7,811 bases of DNA from Eubacteriales bacterium (GCA_029098205.1 JAQXNW010000082.1:1-7811), one strand, 5' to 3'; counted from the stretch's first letter, positions 1-6,556 are shown. Notes: generated from the sequence alone by a model not told the origin. Made by a program: numbers and translations.

Positions 1-881
1 GTGCCGTTATGCTCTCCCGGACCCCAGATATCCAACTCCGGACGGAACAATGTCACCGCGAATGGCATTCCGTACCCGCCGATGGATTTCGACATGCTGA
101 CCATATCCGGCTTGATGCCGGCTCTCTGGAAGGAGAAGAAATCGCCGGTTCTTCCGCATCCGACCTGCACCTCATCCGCGATCAGAAGGATGCCGTACCG
201 GTCGCACAGATCCCGGACATTCCGAAGGTACTGTTCATCCAGAACATAGATTCCGCCCTCCGCCTGCACAGTCTCCAGAATAATCGCTGCCGGAAGTTCC
301 ACGCCGGAATGATCATCGGTGATCAGACGCTCCATGTATTCCACAGTATCTAATTCCGGGAACATATACGGAGCCGGTATATGCGTGACGCCATTCATGG
401 CGATGCCCGCGCCGCCTCTCGCATAGCTTTCCGATGTGCAGGCGAGCGTCCCCAGCGTCATCCCATGGAAGGCGCCCATCAAAGCAAATACGTTCGGTCT
501 TCCGGTCACCTTCCTCGCCAGCTTGAGAGCCGCTTCGTTCGCATTCGTTCCGGTCGGCCCCGGGAACTGCACTACATAATCAAGTCCGCGCGGCTTGATG
601 ACCTCCTCTTCAAAATATTCCAGAAAATCCCGTTTGGCCGTCGTATACATGTCGAGAGCATGTGTGATTCCATCCCCGGCAATGTAATCGATTACCTTCT
701 GCTTAATATATTCGTTGTTATGCCCGTAATCAAGCGCACCGGCTCCGCAGAAAAAATCCAGATACCGGGTTCCGTCCTCATCCGTGATATAGGAATCCTT
801 TGCGGTCTTAAAAACGACCGGATATTTCCGGCAATACGAACGAACCTTCGACTCATATTTTTCAAAAACAGATGTATCCAT
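1..881 (-). CDS. ectB: Class III aminotransferase, EctB-like diaminobutyrate--2-oxoglutarate transaminase (3' end outside window)
   Basis: PLP-dependent aminotransferase; 293 residues are visible and the C-terminus lies beyond the left edge (EctB-type enzymes are usually around 420 residues). The N-terminus MDTSVFEKYESKVRSYCRKY, the GAGALDYGHNN segment (46-56), GITHALDMYTTAK (71-83), FPGPTGTNANEAALKLARK (106-124, cofactor phosphate contact), ADEVQVGCGRTG (235-246, with Asp236 for the pyridine nitrogen) and GIKPDMVSMSKSIGGYG (255-271, with Lys265 as the likely Schiff-base lysine) are all in the EctB/diaminobutyrate aminotransferase style. The family moves an amino group between glutamate and aspartate-semialdehyde/2,4-diaminobutyrate, in ectoine, diaminopropane or siderophore pathways. 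No ectA lies upstream; any partner must be downstream, outside the window. The start at 881 is set by GGGAGG five bases upstream. A related omega-aminotransferase with another substrate remains possible, so the family is surer than the substrate. Confidence 0.78.
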   Translation of the reverse strand, partial: MDTSVFEKYESKVRSYCRKYPVVFKTAKDSYITDEDGTRYLDFFCGAGALDYGHNNEYIKQKVIDYIAGDGITHALDMYTTAKRDFLEYFEEEVIKPRGLDYVVQFPGPTGTNANEAALKLARKVTGRPNVFALMGAFHGMTLGTLACTSESYARGGAGIAMNGVTHIPAPYMFPELDTVEYMERLITDDHSGVELPAAIILETVQAEGGIYVLDEQYLRNVRDLCDRYGILLIADEVQVGCGRTGDFFSFQRAGIKPDMVSMSKSIGGYGMPFAVTLFRPELDIWGPGEHNG

Positions 882-908
882 AAACGCCTCCCAGTATCTA
901 AACAATTT

Positions 909-944
909 TTATGCTATTATACGCATTTTCCAGAGACAGTACAA
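909..944 (-). promoter_or_regulatory. Sigma-A type promoter of the EctB-like gene
   Basis: On the minus strand, TTGTAC (939-944) and a perfect TATAAT (916-921) are separated by exactly 17 bases. Transcription would begin near 909, giving a leader of about 28 nt that carries the GGGAGG ribosome binding site. Position and match are good; the start site itself is inferred. Confidence 0.7.
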
Positions 945-955
945 TACATTTGAAC

Positions 956-971
956 TTTAAAATATTTTAAA
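956..971. repeat. Perfect 16-bp AT palindrome upstream of the EctB-like promoter
   Basis: TTTAAAATATTTTAAA reads the same on both strands and ends 11 bases upstream of the -35 box at 939-944. It could be a repressor or activator operator, or simply an UP-element-like AT tract; the sequence cannot tell these apart. Confidence 0.5.
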
Positions 972-986
972 TACAAAATTTCCTTA

Positions 987-1005
987 TCAGCGTAAAAACC
1001 GCTGA
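987..1005. repeat. Inverted repeat TCAGCG-N7-CGCTGA
   Basis: Perfect 6-bp arms (987-992 and 1000-1005) surround a 7-base centre. It lies about 45 bases upstream of the -35 box, a distance usual for an activator or repressor operator. There is no T-run on either side, so it is not a terminator. Confidence 0.45.
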
Positions 1006-1112
1006 ATTACCGAATTTATTTTACGAATACGCGCGGATCAAAAATATAATGTCAAGTATTTTTTAATTTAAAATACAATTTATCTCATAGTTTCAGCCGG
1101 CATACTGCCGCA

Positions 1113-1149
1113 TAAAAAAGAAAAGCAGCCGACGCATTTCGCCGGCTGC
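1113..1149 (-). terminator. Rho-independent terminator of the azlCD operon
   Basis: On the minus strand a GCAGCCG/CGGCTGC stem of 7 bp (1125-1149), extended by a further two pairs after one mismatch, is followed at once by TTTTCTTTTTTA (1113-1124). It lies about 63 bases after the azlD stop. A second short hairpin, CGGCA-TAC-TGCCG (1098-1110), follows and may back it up. Confidence 0.88.
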
Positions 1150-1211
1150 ACACTGCAGAATATTATTCTTATTGATCTGATTATATAAAATCCAGATCCG
1201 CCTGAACCCTG

Positions 1212-1517
1212 CTACAGCAGAATTCCCATCACGAACGCGGAAACGCAGCACGTGATCGCGACCGCGAACAGATCGCCCGAAATCCACGCGCATACAAGCC
1301 CGAACGCAAGCGCCACCGCGCCCGCCCAAAGATTTCCGGTCGCCGTCAGGATCGCCGGGAATGTCATGACCGCCAGCGTCACATACGGAACGTAATAAAG
1401 AAACGACCGGAACCAGACGTTCTTGATCGGCTTTCTGAGAAACAGAAACGGAATAAGACGAATCGCGTACACCGTAAGAGACATTACGATCAGAGAAACA
1501 TAAATTCTTGTGCTCAT
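1212..1517 (-). CDS. azlD: AzlD-family branched-chain amino acid transport subunit
   Basis: Small hydrophobic protein of 101 residues, the normal size for AzlD, the minor subunit of the AzlCD (E. coli YgaZH, C. glutamicum BrnFE) branched-chain amino acid exporter in the cytoplasmic membrane. The N-terminus MSTRIYVSLIVMSLTVYAIR forms the first membrane helix. The AIRLIPFLFLRKP segment (18-30) and the YYVPYVTLAVMTFPAIL segment (41-57) are typical of the family. Two more helices fill roughly 62-80 and 84-101. Its ATG overlaps the azlC stop in an ATGA (1514-1517), and AGGAGG (1526-1531) lies eight bases before the start inside azlC, which indicates translational coupling and equal production of the two subunits. 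The exact substrate is not shown by the sequence. Confidence 0.9.
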   Translation of the reverse strand: MSTRIYVSLIVMSLTVYAIRLIPFLFLRKPIKNVWFRSFLYYVPYVTLAVMTFPAILTATGNLWAGAVALAFGLVCAWISGDLFAVAITCCVSAFVMGILL

Positions 1518-2518
1518 TTCTGATCCCTCCTCTCCCGGCTGCTTTCCGAAATCTGCCTGCGAGATTCTCGCTTTTCCAGAATCTGAGACGCTTCTTCCTC
1601 AATTTTTCCGCCATACTGCGCTTCATGCCCGCGCACCGCGTCCGACGCCGCCTCCGACTCCCGGATGAAATCGCTTCGGTTCGGGCCCGGCTTCTTATTT
1701 TCGGCTTTCTCTTCTTCCGAAAGTACTTTGTCAATCGCACTCTTCGATTCGGCACTCTCTTCCGCGTTCATATTCTCCTCTTCCTCGCTGACCGGCCGGA
1801 TGACCGCGGCGATTCCCGCGATCGCAAGCGTCAGGATGATGATCTGAAATCCGGAAGATATCGTTTTCAAATACGGAAGAATATGGAACAGACCGCTCAG
1901 CCCCATCGATAGAAAGTCAAGCTTCAGAATAAACGGATTTGTCTTACCCGGCGGAATAATAATCGCGAGGAACATTCCATAGATCGCGACGCTGAGCGCG
2001 TTCGACAAAGTCACCGGGATGATGTTCCCTACAAGCACGCCGAGCACCGTCCCGAGCGACCACCCGGAAACGGAGATCACCATCATGCCATACGTATAAA
2101 ACGGATTCAGGTATCCGGGGACTGAAACGGACAGTCCGAATATTTCATCCGTCATGCAGTAGGACAAAAAGAAGCGGTGATAGAACGGCAGCTTCGGGTC
2201 CAGCTTCTGCGTCAGCGAGCAGCTCATTAGAAAATACCGAAGATTTACGATGATGGAAGTCGTAATCATTTCAATGACGCCCGCCGCCGCGCCGATCAAT
2301 GTAATCGCCGCGAATTCTCCGGCGGATGCGACCATCCCGGCCGACATAAACAGAGCCTGAAGCGCGTTCATATTCACATTTTTCGCCGCGATTCCAAGGG
2401 CAAAGGAAACCGCGAAATACCCCATGCAGATCGGGAACCCGTTCACAATTCCATGACGGAACCATCTCCCATTGGAAGACGGAAGAACACGTTTTGAAGC
2501 TGCCTGCTGTTCACCCAT
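1514..2518 (-). CDS. azlC: AzlC-family branched-chain amino acid permease with a charged C-terminal tail
   Basis: Large subunit of an AzlCD exporter, 334 residues, clearly longer than the roughly 230-250 usual for AzlC. Residues about 20-241 are the membrane domain: helices near 26-45, 56-80, 82-100, 138-165, 168-189 and 223-241. They include GIVNGFPICMGYFAVSFALG (23-42), the conserved-looking NLRYFLMS (92-99) and MTDEIFGL (122-129). From about 242 to the end, some 92 residues are strongly charged, starting RPVSEEEEN and ending with Arg- and Glu-rich helices; no membrane segment is seen there, so it is probably a cytoplasmic tail. The start at 2518 follows AGGGAG nine bases upstream. That site overlaps the end of the preceding hydrolase gene, only 13 bases away, so the genes are likely co-transcribed. 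Family is firm; the role of the tail is unknown. Confidence 0.9.
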   Translation of the reverse strand: MGEQQAASKRVLPSSNGRWFRHGIVNGFPICMGYFAVSFALGIAAKNVNMNALQALFMSAGMVASAGEFAAITLIGAAAGVIEMITTSIIVNLRYFLMSCSLTQKLDPKLPFYHRFFLSYCMTDEIFGLSVSVPGYLNPFYTYGMMVISVSGWSLGTVLGVLVGNIIPVTLSNALSVAIYGMFLAIIIPPGKTNPFILKLDFLSMGLSGLFHILPYLKTISSGFQIIILTLAIAGIAAVIRPVSEEEENMNAEESAESKSAIDKVLSEEEKAENKKPGPNRSDFIRESEAASDAVRGHEAQYGGKIEEEASQILEKRESRRQISESSRERRDQK

Positions 2519-2531
2519 GAATAAACTCTCC

Positions 2532-3614
2532 CTATTGATTCAGATGATCTAAAAATTGACCGACATATTTTTTGTAAAGCTCCGGCTCCTTGAGAACCGA
2601 CTCCGCATGCCCGGCGCCGGGGATCAGATGAAGCTCCGAATATCCGGCCGTAATCCCCTTCATTCGAACGCTGTTTGACGGCGGAATGAAAGCATCGTCC
2701 TCCCCGTGAATAAAGAGGATCGGAACCCGGTTTGACGGCAGCGCGTCGATCGGCCGCATCTCCCGGAAGCTGTATCCGTATTTCACCTTTGCCGCGCAGG
2801 ATACAAAATCCAGGATCTTGACAGGAAGATGGTTGGCCCGGAGAAGTCCTTTCAGGACATTCTCTATATCCGCAAACCCGCAGTCACAGACCACGAACGA
2901 AACATCCTGCTGATAGGCAAGGCTTTCAATGACCGCCGCAGAGCCCAGAGACTCCCCGTGAAGCCCAAGCTCGATATCCGCGCCGTAGCGGTTATACGTA
3001 TCCATAATCACTGCCGCGAGATCTTCTCCCTCGCGAACGCCGAACGTGCAAAACGCCTCTTCATTTTCACCATGCCCGCGGAGATCGTAAATGATGCAGC
3101 GGTACCCGAGCTCCAGATAAATCGGCATGTATTTGAGATCTCCCATTCGGTTGTCCGCGTGCCCGTGTGAAAGAATCACATACATATTCCCTTTCGCGTC
3201 CGGCGTCTCCACTAGTTCCACGTGGAGCACATATCCGTCGTAGCTCCGGATGGTATAATCCTTCCGGACCATATCTGAAAACCAGCTGGTGTCGTAATGC
3301 TCCGACTGCCAAAGCATCGCGTCATACAGCGTCATCCGGCTTCCCTGCATCGTGAACCGGGCCAGCTGAAAACAGCCGAACACTGCGCCGGCGCCGGCCA
3401 GTGTTCCCGCGGCGCCGATTCCAAGCGCGGTTCTCATATAATGCCGGAACCGACTGTTCTCCTCATCCGTAATTTCCGGCGCATCCGCAAAATTCCGATC
3501 CGTCTTCCGATCGTTTTTCTGATCATTTTTCCGAACGTCCTTCCGGTCGCTTCCGGAATCGGAAACTCCCGGCTCTTTCTGCTCCTGAAAGCGTTTCCAA
3601 TAATCCCTGCTCAT
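2532..3614 (-). CDS. Membrane-anchored alpha/beta-hydrolase
   Basis: Serine hydrolase of 360 residues. Residues 1-60 are hydrophilic and include a tetrapeptide repeat (23-40). About 62-86 is one membrane helix (ALGIGAAGTLAGAGAVFGC). The alpha/beta-hydrolase domain follows from about 115. SHGHADNR (149-156) is the oxyanion-side loop and DLRGHGEN (177-184) follows. GLHGESLGSAA (217-227) is the nucleophile elbow with Ser222. HGEDDAFIPP (303-312) supplies the acid, probably Asp307, and GAGHAES (333-339) supplies His336. The triad therefore looks intact. The very basic N-terminus predicts N-in topology with the catalytic domain outside the membrane. An upstream ATG at 3644 is in frame, but 3614 is preferred because AGGA lies five bases before it and it avoids overlap with the previous gene. 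Substrate unknown; peptidase, esterase and thioesterase activities all occur in this fold. Confidence 0.85.
   Translation of the reverse strand: MSRDYWKRFQEQKEPGVSDSGSDRKDVRKNDQKNDRKTDRNFADAPEITDEENSRFRHYMRTALGIGAAGTLAGAGAVFGCFQLARFTMQGSRMTLYDAMLWQSEHYDTSWFSDMVRKDYTIRSYDGYVLHVELVETPDAKGNMYVILSHGHADNRMGDLKYMPIYLELGYRCIIYDLRGHGENEEAFCTFGVREGEDLAAVIMDTYNRYGADIELGLHGESLGSAAVIESLAYQQDVSFVVCDCGFADIENVLKGLLRANHLPVKILDFVSCAAKVKYGYSFREMRPIDALPSNRVPILFIHGEDDAFIPPSNSVRMKGITAGYSELHLIPGAGHAESVLKEPELYKKYVGQFLDHLNQ
3495..3548 (-). repeat. 12-bp imperfect tandem repeat inside the hydrolase gene
   Basis: About four and a half units of 12 bases encode DRKD-VRKN-DQKN-DRKT-DR (residues 23-40 of the hydrolase). 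The units are imperfect at DNA level but keep the reading frame. They make up the charged cytoplasmic linker before the membrane helix. Confidence 0.7.
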
Positions 3615-3619
3615 AATCG

Positions 3620-3623
3620 TCCT
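3620..3623 (-). promoter_or_regulatory. Ribosome binding site that decides the hydrolase start
   Basis: AGGA lies five bases before ATG 3614 and overlaps the TAG stop (3622-3624) of the preceding gene. No comparable site precedes the alternative ATG at 3644. Stop and start are seven bases apart, so coupled translation is likely. Confidence 0.6.
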
Positions 3624-3906
3624 ATTCTTCCTGAAGAGCGGCATCCAGTGCTTTCTTCACATTCTGGCGGACTTTGTCGTCCTTGTCCCAGATCGTCGTC
3701 TCGAAAATTTTCTCATCCCCGACAAAGGCCGTCGGAACGCTCCAGTAATCGTATTTCTCCGCGATGTCCGGATGCGCGTCTTCATCAATTTCCTCGACGT
3801 TTACCTTCCGATACTCCGGATTTTCTTCCCGAAGCTCCGAAAGAGCCCGCCGCGCCGCCGCGCAGTATTTACAGTCCTGAATGGTAAAAAGCTTCACGTC
3901 CTTCAT
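3622..3906 (-). CDS. Glutaredoxin/thioredoxin-like thiol-disulfide protein
   Basis: Small cytoplasmic protein of 94 residues with a thioredoxin fold: a beta strand KLFTIQ (5-10), the redox motif CKYC (12-15), a helix AAARRALSELREE, strand YRKVNVEEID (32-41) and the cis-proline loop WSVPTAFVGD with Pro58. No signal peptide or membrane helix is seen. Size and motif layout fit bacterial glutaredoxin-like or mini-thioredoxin proteins, which reduce disulfides or mixed disulfides; the partner is unknown. A longer reading from 3990 would run through the pckA terminator and adds a 28-residue part without family features. The start at 3906 is therefore chosen, with AGGCGG (3915-3920) eight bases upstream. 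It is the first gene of the cluster that continues into the hydrolase and azlCD. Confidence 0.85.
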   Translation of the reverse strand: MKDVKLFTIQDCKYCAAARRALSELREENPEYRKVNVEEIDEDAHPDIAEKYDYWSVPTAFVGDEKIFETTIWDKDDKVRQNVKKALDAALQEE

Positions 3907-3955
3907 AAAAATTTCCGCCTTTCTCCCGGCTCTTCCCTCCGCCGGCTTCGTTATG

Positions 3956-3985
3956 ACAAAAGGGCCCCGCCATCCGGCGAAGCCC
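3956..3985 (-). terminator. Rho-independent terminator of pckA
   Basis: On the minus strand a 10-bp stem, GGGCTTCGCC against GGCGGGGCCC (two G-U pairs) with loop GGAT (3962-3985), is followed by TTTTG (3958-3961). It lies about 43 bases past the pckA stop and some 50 bases ahead of the glutaredoxin-like start. The T-run is short, so partial read-through into the next gene is possible. Confidence 0.8.
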
Positions 3986-4028
3986 CGCAAGGTACTCTGA
4001 AATGCCGCTTTCCGGTCAAATTGTAAAA

Positions 4029-5636
4029 CTAATCCAGCGTAGGTCCTGCGCTTACAAGCGCTTTTCCAGCCTCGTTTCCTTCATATTTCCGGAAATTCTT
4101 AATAAACCGTCCGGCGAGATCCTTCGCCTTCTCTTCCCATTCCTTCGGATCCGCATAGGTATCTCTTGGATCCAGAATTCCAGAATCCACGCCAGGAAGC
4201 TCCGTCGGAACCTCGAAATTGAAGTACGGGATCATCTTCGTCGGAGCCTTCAGTACTTCTCCGTTCAGAATTGTATCAATGATTCCGCGCGTATCCTTAA
4301 TGGAAATACGTTTTCCGGTTCCGTTCCATCCTGTATTCACAAGATATGCCTTCGCACCGGACTGCTCCATTCTCTTAACGAGCTCCTCCGCGTATTTTGT
4401 CGGATGAAGCTCCAGGAACGCCTGTCCGAAGCACGCAGAGAAAGTCGGCGTCGGCTCTGTAATGCCGCGCTCCGTTCCCGCGAGCTTCGCGGTAAAACCG
4501 GACAGGAAATAATACTTCGTCTGCTCCGGTGTCAGAATTGAAACCGGCGGAAGAACGCCGAACGCGTCCGCCGAAAGGAAGATCACGTTCTCAGCAGCCG
4601 GCGCCGCGGAAATCGGCCGTACAATATTCTTGATATGATCGATCGGATACGAAACACGCGTATTCTCCGTTACGCTCTTGTCCGCAAAATCGATCTTTCC
4701 GTTCTCGTCAACAGTAACGTTCTCAAGAAGTGCGTTTCTCTTGATCGCGTTATAGATATCCGGCTCCGCGTCCTTATCCAGATTGATAACCTTCGCATAG
4801 CATCCGCCTTCAAAATTGAAGACGCCGTCATCATCCCATCCGTGCTCGTCGTCGCCGATCAGAAGTCTCTTCGGATCCGTGGACAAAGTTGTCTTGCCGG
4901 TTCCGGAAAGTCCGAAGAAAATCGCGGTATTCTTCCCGTCAAGGTCCGTATTCGCGGAGCAGTGCATCGCCGCGATCCCCTGAAGCGGAAGATAATAGTT
5001 CATCATCGAGAACAGGCCCTTCTTCATCTCTCCGCCGTACCAGGTGTTAATGATTACCTGCTCGCGGCTTGTGATGTTGAAAACAACCGCTGTCTCGGAG
5101 TTAAGCCCCAGCTCCTTATAGTTTTCGACCTTCGCTTTCGAAGCGTTGTAAACAACGAAATCCGGCTCGAAATCCGCAAGCTCCTCTTCCGTCGGCTTAA
5201 TGAACATATTCCGTACGAAATGCGCCTGCCAGGCTACTTCCATGATGAACCGAACCGCCATGCGCGTATTCTTATTCGCGCCGCAGAACGCGTCAACGAC
5301 GAACAGTCTCTTGTTCGAAAGCTCACCCTGCGCGATCTTCTTCACCGCATCCCAGGTTTCCTTCGATGCCGGATGATTGTCATTCGGATACTCATCGGAA
5401 GTCCACCAAACTGTATCCTTCGAATTTTCATCTACAACCAGAAATTTATCTTTCGGCGAACGTCCAGTATAGATTCCGGTCATTACATTCACCGCTCCAA
5501 GTTCTGTAAGCTGCCCCTTATCATATCCTGTCAGTTCAGGATTCATTTCTTCTTCGAACAATTGCTCATAAGTAGGATTGTACAGAACTTCCTTCACACC
5601 AGTAATTCCGTACTTGCTGAGATCCATCGTACTCAT
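4029..5636 (-). CDS. pckA: Phosphoenolpyruvate carboxykinase (ATP)
   Basis: Interconverts oxaloacetate plus ATP with PEP, CO2 and ADP in the cytosol. In gluconeogenesis it runs towards PEP; in some anaerobes it runs in the carboxylating direction. The 535-residue length matches the family (E. coli 540). Visible motifs: TGIYTGRSPKDKF with Arg59 (substrate), GEMKKG with Lys205/Lys206 and His225 in AAMHCSAN (metal and substrate site), the P-loop FGLSGTGKTTLSTD (241-254, with Lys248), the metal aspartates in LIGDDEHGW (Asp262, Asp263), Arg327 in ENTRVSYPI, and NTGWNGTGKRISIKDTR (434-450) at the adenine side. Nothing essential is missing. The start at 5636 follows AGGAG eleven bases upstream; an internal ATG three codons later is less likely. 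It has its own promoter and terminator, so it appears largely monocistronic. Confidence 0.98.
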   Translation of the reverse strand: MSTMDLSKYGITGVKEVLYNPTYEQLFEEEMNPELTGYDKGQLTELGAVNVMTGIYTGRSPKDKFLVVDENSKDTVWWTSDEYPNDNHPASKETWDAVKKIAQGELSNKRLFVVDAFCGANKNTRMAVRFIMEVAWQAHFVRNMFIKPTEEELADFEPDFVVYNASKAKVENYKELGLNSETAVVFNITSREQVIINTWYGGEMKKGLFSMMNYYLPLQGIAAMHCSANTDLDGKNTAIFFGLSGTGKTTLSTDPKRLLIGDDEHGWDDDGVFNFEGGCYAKVINLDKDAEPDIYNAIKRNALLENVTVDENGKIDFADKSVTENTRVSYPIDHIKNIVRPISAAPAAENVIFLSADAFGVLPPVSILTPEQTKYYFLSGFTAKLAGTERGITEPTPTFSACFGQAFLELHPTKYAEELVKRMEQSGAKAYLVNTGWNGTGKRISIKDTRGIIDTILNGEVLKAPTKMIPYFNFEVPTELPGVDSGILDPRDTYADPKEWEEKAKDLAGRFIKNFRKYEGNEAGKALVSAGPTLD

Positions 5637-5742
5637 AATGCTATACGCTCCTTTATCTTCATAAAAAACCGCCGGTATTCTCCGCCCATGATCGTCCGCT
5701 TAGTAAGAAATGTCTAACCCCAAGCAGATAAGGGATCATAGC

Positions 5743-5778
5743 CGCTTTCATAATACCCCAGAAATACAGAAAATTCAA
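5743..5778 (-). promoter_or_regulatory. Sigma-A type promoter of pckA
   Basis: TTGAAT (5773-5778) and TATTAT (5750-5755) are 17 bases apart on the minus strand. Transcription would begin near 5743, leaving a leader of about 107 nt before pckA. I see no clear hairpin or known riboswitch in that leader. The rest of the gap (5779-5836) shows no convincing terminator for the upstream esterase gene. Confidence 0.65.
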
Positions 5779-5836
5779 CCGCAAAGGACAGTCACCGAAA
5801 GAACCGGAAAATCCAGCTTCCTTTCTCACACTTGTT

Positions 5837-6490
5837 TTACGCATGCTCGATGCACCAGAGAAATCCTTTCGCCATTCTTCCGTCCGGATCCTGAAAATGA
5901 TTCCCCGGGTTCCATTCGAGCACCGTATTTTTCCCGGATTCCTTAAGAAACTGATGCATTTCCCGGATTCGGTCTCCGACTGTACGCATTACCGGATTTT
6001 TTGTCCGTTCTTCCTTGGTCCCAAGGCTGAGATAAACAGTTTCCGGGATGTCCGGGCAGCTCTTCACATATTCGGTCCAGCCCGGAAACCAGACGGACGG
6101 GGACGCGGCCGCGGCGGCGCGGAACAAATCAGTTTCACAGGCTGCCCAGAGCGCGAAAAGACCGGAAAGAGAATACCCGCCGACGATCCACTCTGCGTCC
6201 TCACGGACGCATCGTTCCTGTTTTACATACGGGAGAAACCTTGTTTTAAGATAAGAAAGCGTGTCTCCGGCGCGTCCTCCGAAATTCTCTTTCCCGAAAG
6301 CCGCCGGCGCTTCCCAGGGGCTTAAATCGCGATTCCAGTCATCCACCAGAAAGGCGGCAAGAAGTATTTTCCGATCCGTTCCTTCCGCAATCTTCTCGTA
6401 TTCCTTCTGCAGCATCTCCGATTCCATTTCATCCGTCGCCTGCACCAGGCAGATATCCGGATCCGTTTCTCCGATCAAGATCGGCTTCAT
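5837..6490 (-). CDS. Putative esterase, alpha/beta-hydrolase fold (esterase D/Fes-like family)
   Basis: Small hydrolase of 217 residues without signal peptide or membrane helix, so probably cytoplasmic. AEWIVGGYSLSGLFALWAA (99-117) is the nucleophile elbow, with Ser107 in GYSLSG followed by the LFALW helix typical of the putative-esterase family (Pfam PF00756). FRAAAAASPSVWFPGW (123-138) and VYLSLGTKEE (152-161, with Glu160/Glu161 as candidate acid) come next. GNHFQDPDGR (196-205, with His198) completes a plausible triad. Members cleave carboxylic or thioesters, and some hydrolyse siderophore esters; the substrate here is not evident. Two ATGs stand in tandem (6493 and 6490). The second is seven bases from a perfect AGGAGG and is preferred; a longer reading to 6565 has no support. 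It lies 101 bases below lysR on the same strand and may be co-transcribed or use its own promoter. Confidence 0.8.
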   Translation of the reverse strand: MKPILIGETDPDICLVQATDEMESEMLQKEYEKIAEGTDRKILLAAFLVDDWNRDLSPWEAPAAFGKENFGGRAGDTLSYLKTRFLPYVKQERCVREDAEWIVGGYSLSGLFALWAACETDLFRAAAAASPSVWFPGWTEYVKSCPDIPETVYLSLGTKEERTKNPVMRTVGDRIREMHQFLKESGKNTVLEWNPGNHFQDPDGRMAKGFLWCIEHA

Positions 6491-6497
6491 CATGTAT

Positions 6498-6503
6498 CCT
6501 CCT
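6498..6503 (-). promoter_or_regulatory. Ribosome binding site that decides the esterase start
   Basis: A perfect AGGAGG stands four bases before ATG 6493 and seven before ATG 6490. It rules out the longer in-frame start at 6565 and favours 6490. Confidence 0.75.
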
Positions 6504-6556
6504 CTAATTCTGGATTTCGGGCTGATCCGATTGATTCCGGCAAGACCCGTTCTAAA

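Larger units (their letters stand above)
882..1112. other. AT-rich intergenic regulatory region
   Basis: No gene is seen between the aminotransferase start and the azlCD terminator. Besides the promoter at 909-944, it holds a perfect 16-bp palindrome at 956-971, a TCAGCG/CGCTGA inverted repeat at 987-1005, and a GTATTTT/AAAATAC inverted repeat at 1056-1076. It also has two similar AT-rich stretches beginning TTTAAA (967-980 and 1067-1081). A lone TTGACA at 1050-1055 (minus) lacks a convincing -10 at the right distance. AT content is much higher than in the surrounding genes. The rest of the gap, 1150-1211, has nothing recognisable. Confidence 0.6.

Noticed and set aside
381..953. A 190-codon plus-strand open frame
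   Set aside because: It is antisense to the EctB-like gene and runs into its promoter region; its product resembles nothing and no ribosome binding site was noted.
1093..1755. A 220-codon minus-strand frame overlapping azlC and azlD
   Set aside because: It is out of frame with two well-supported, translationally coupled genes and runs through the terminator; its product is arginine-rich shadow sequence.
4048..4061. GCGCTT-AC-AAGCGC palindrome near the end of pckA
   Set aside because: It lies inside conserved coding sequence (KALVSAG), has a two-base loop and no T-run, so it is best explained by codon choice.
4635..5717. A 360-codon open frame on the plus strand, antisense to pckA
   Set aside because: pckA is unmistakable over its full length on the other strand; the antisense translation has no family motifs, and long shadow frames are expected from this codon usage.
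5659..5751. Possible leader peptide before pckA
   Set aside because: The frame begins inside or right beside the promoter and has no ribosome binding site; its residues show no run of a regulatory amino acid.
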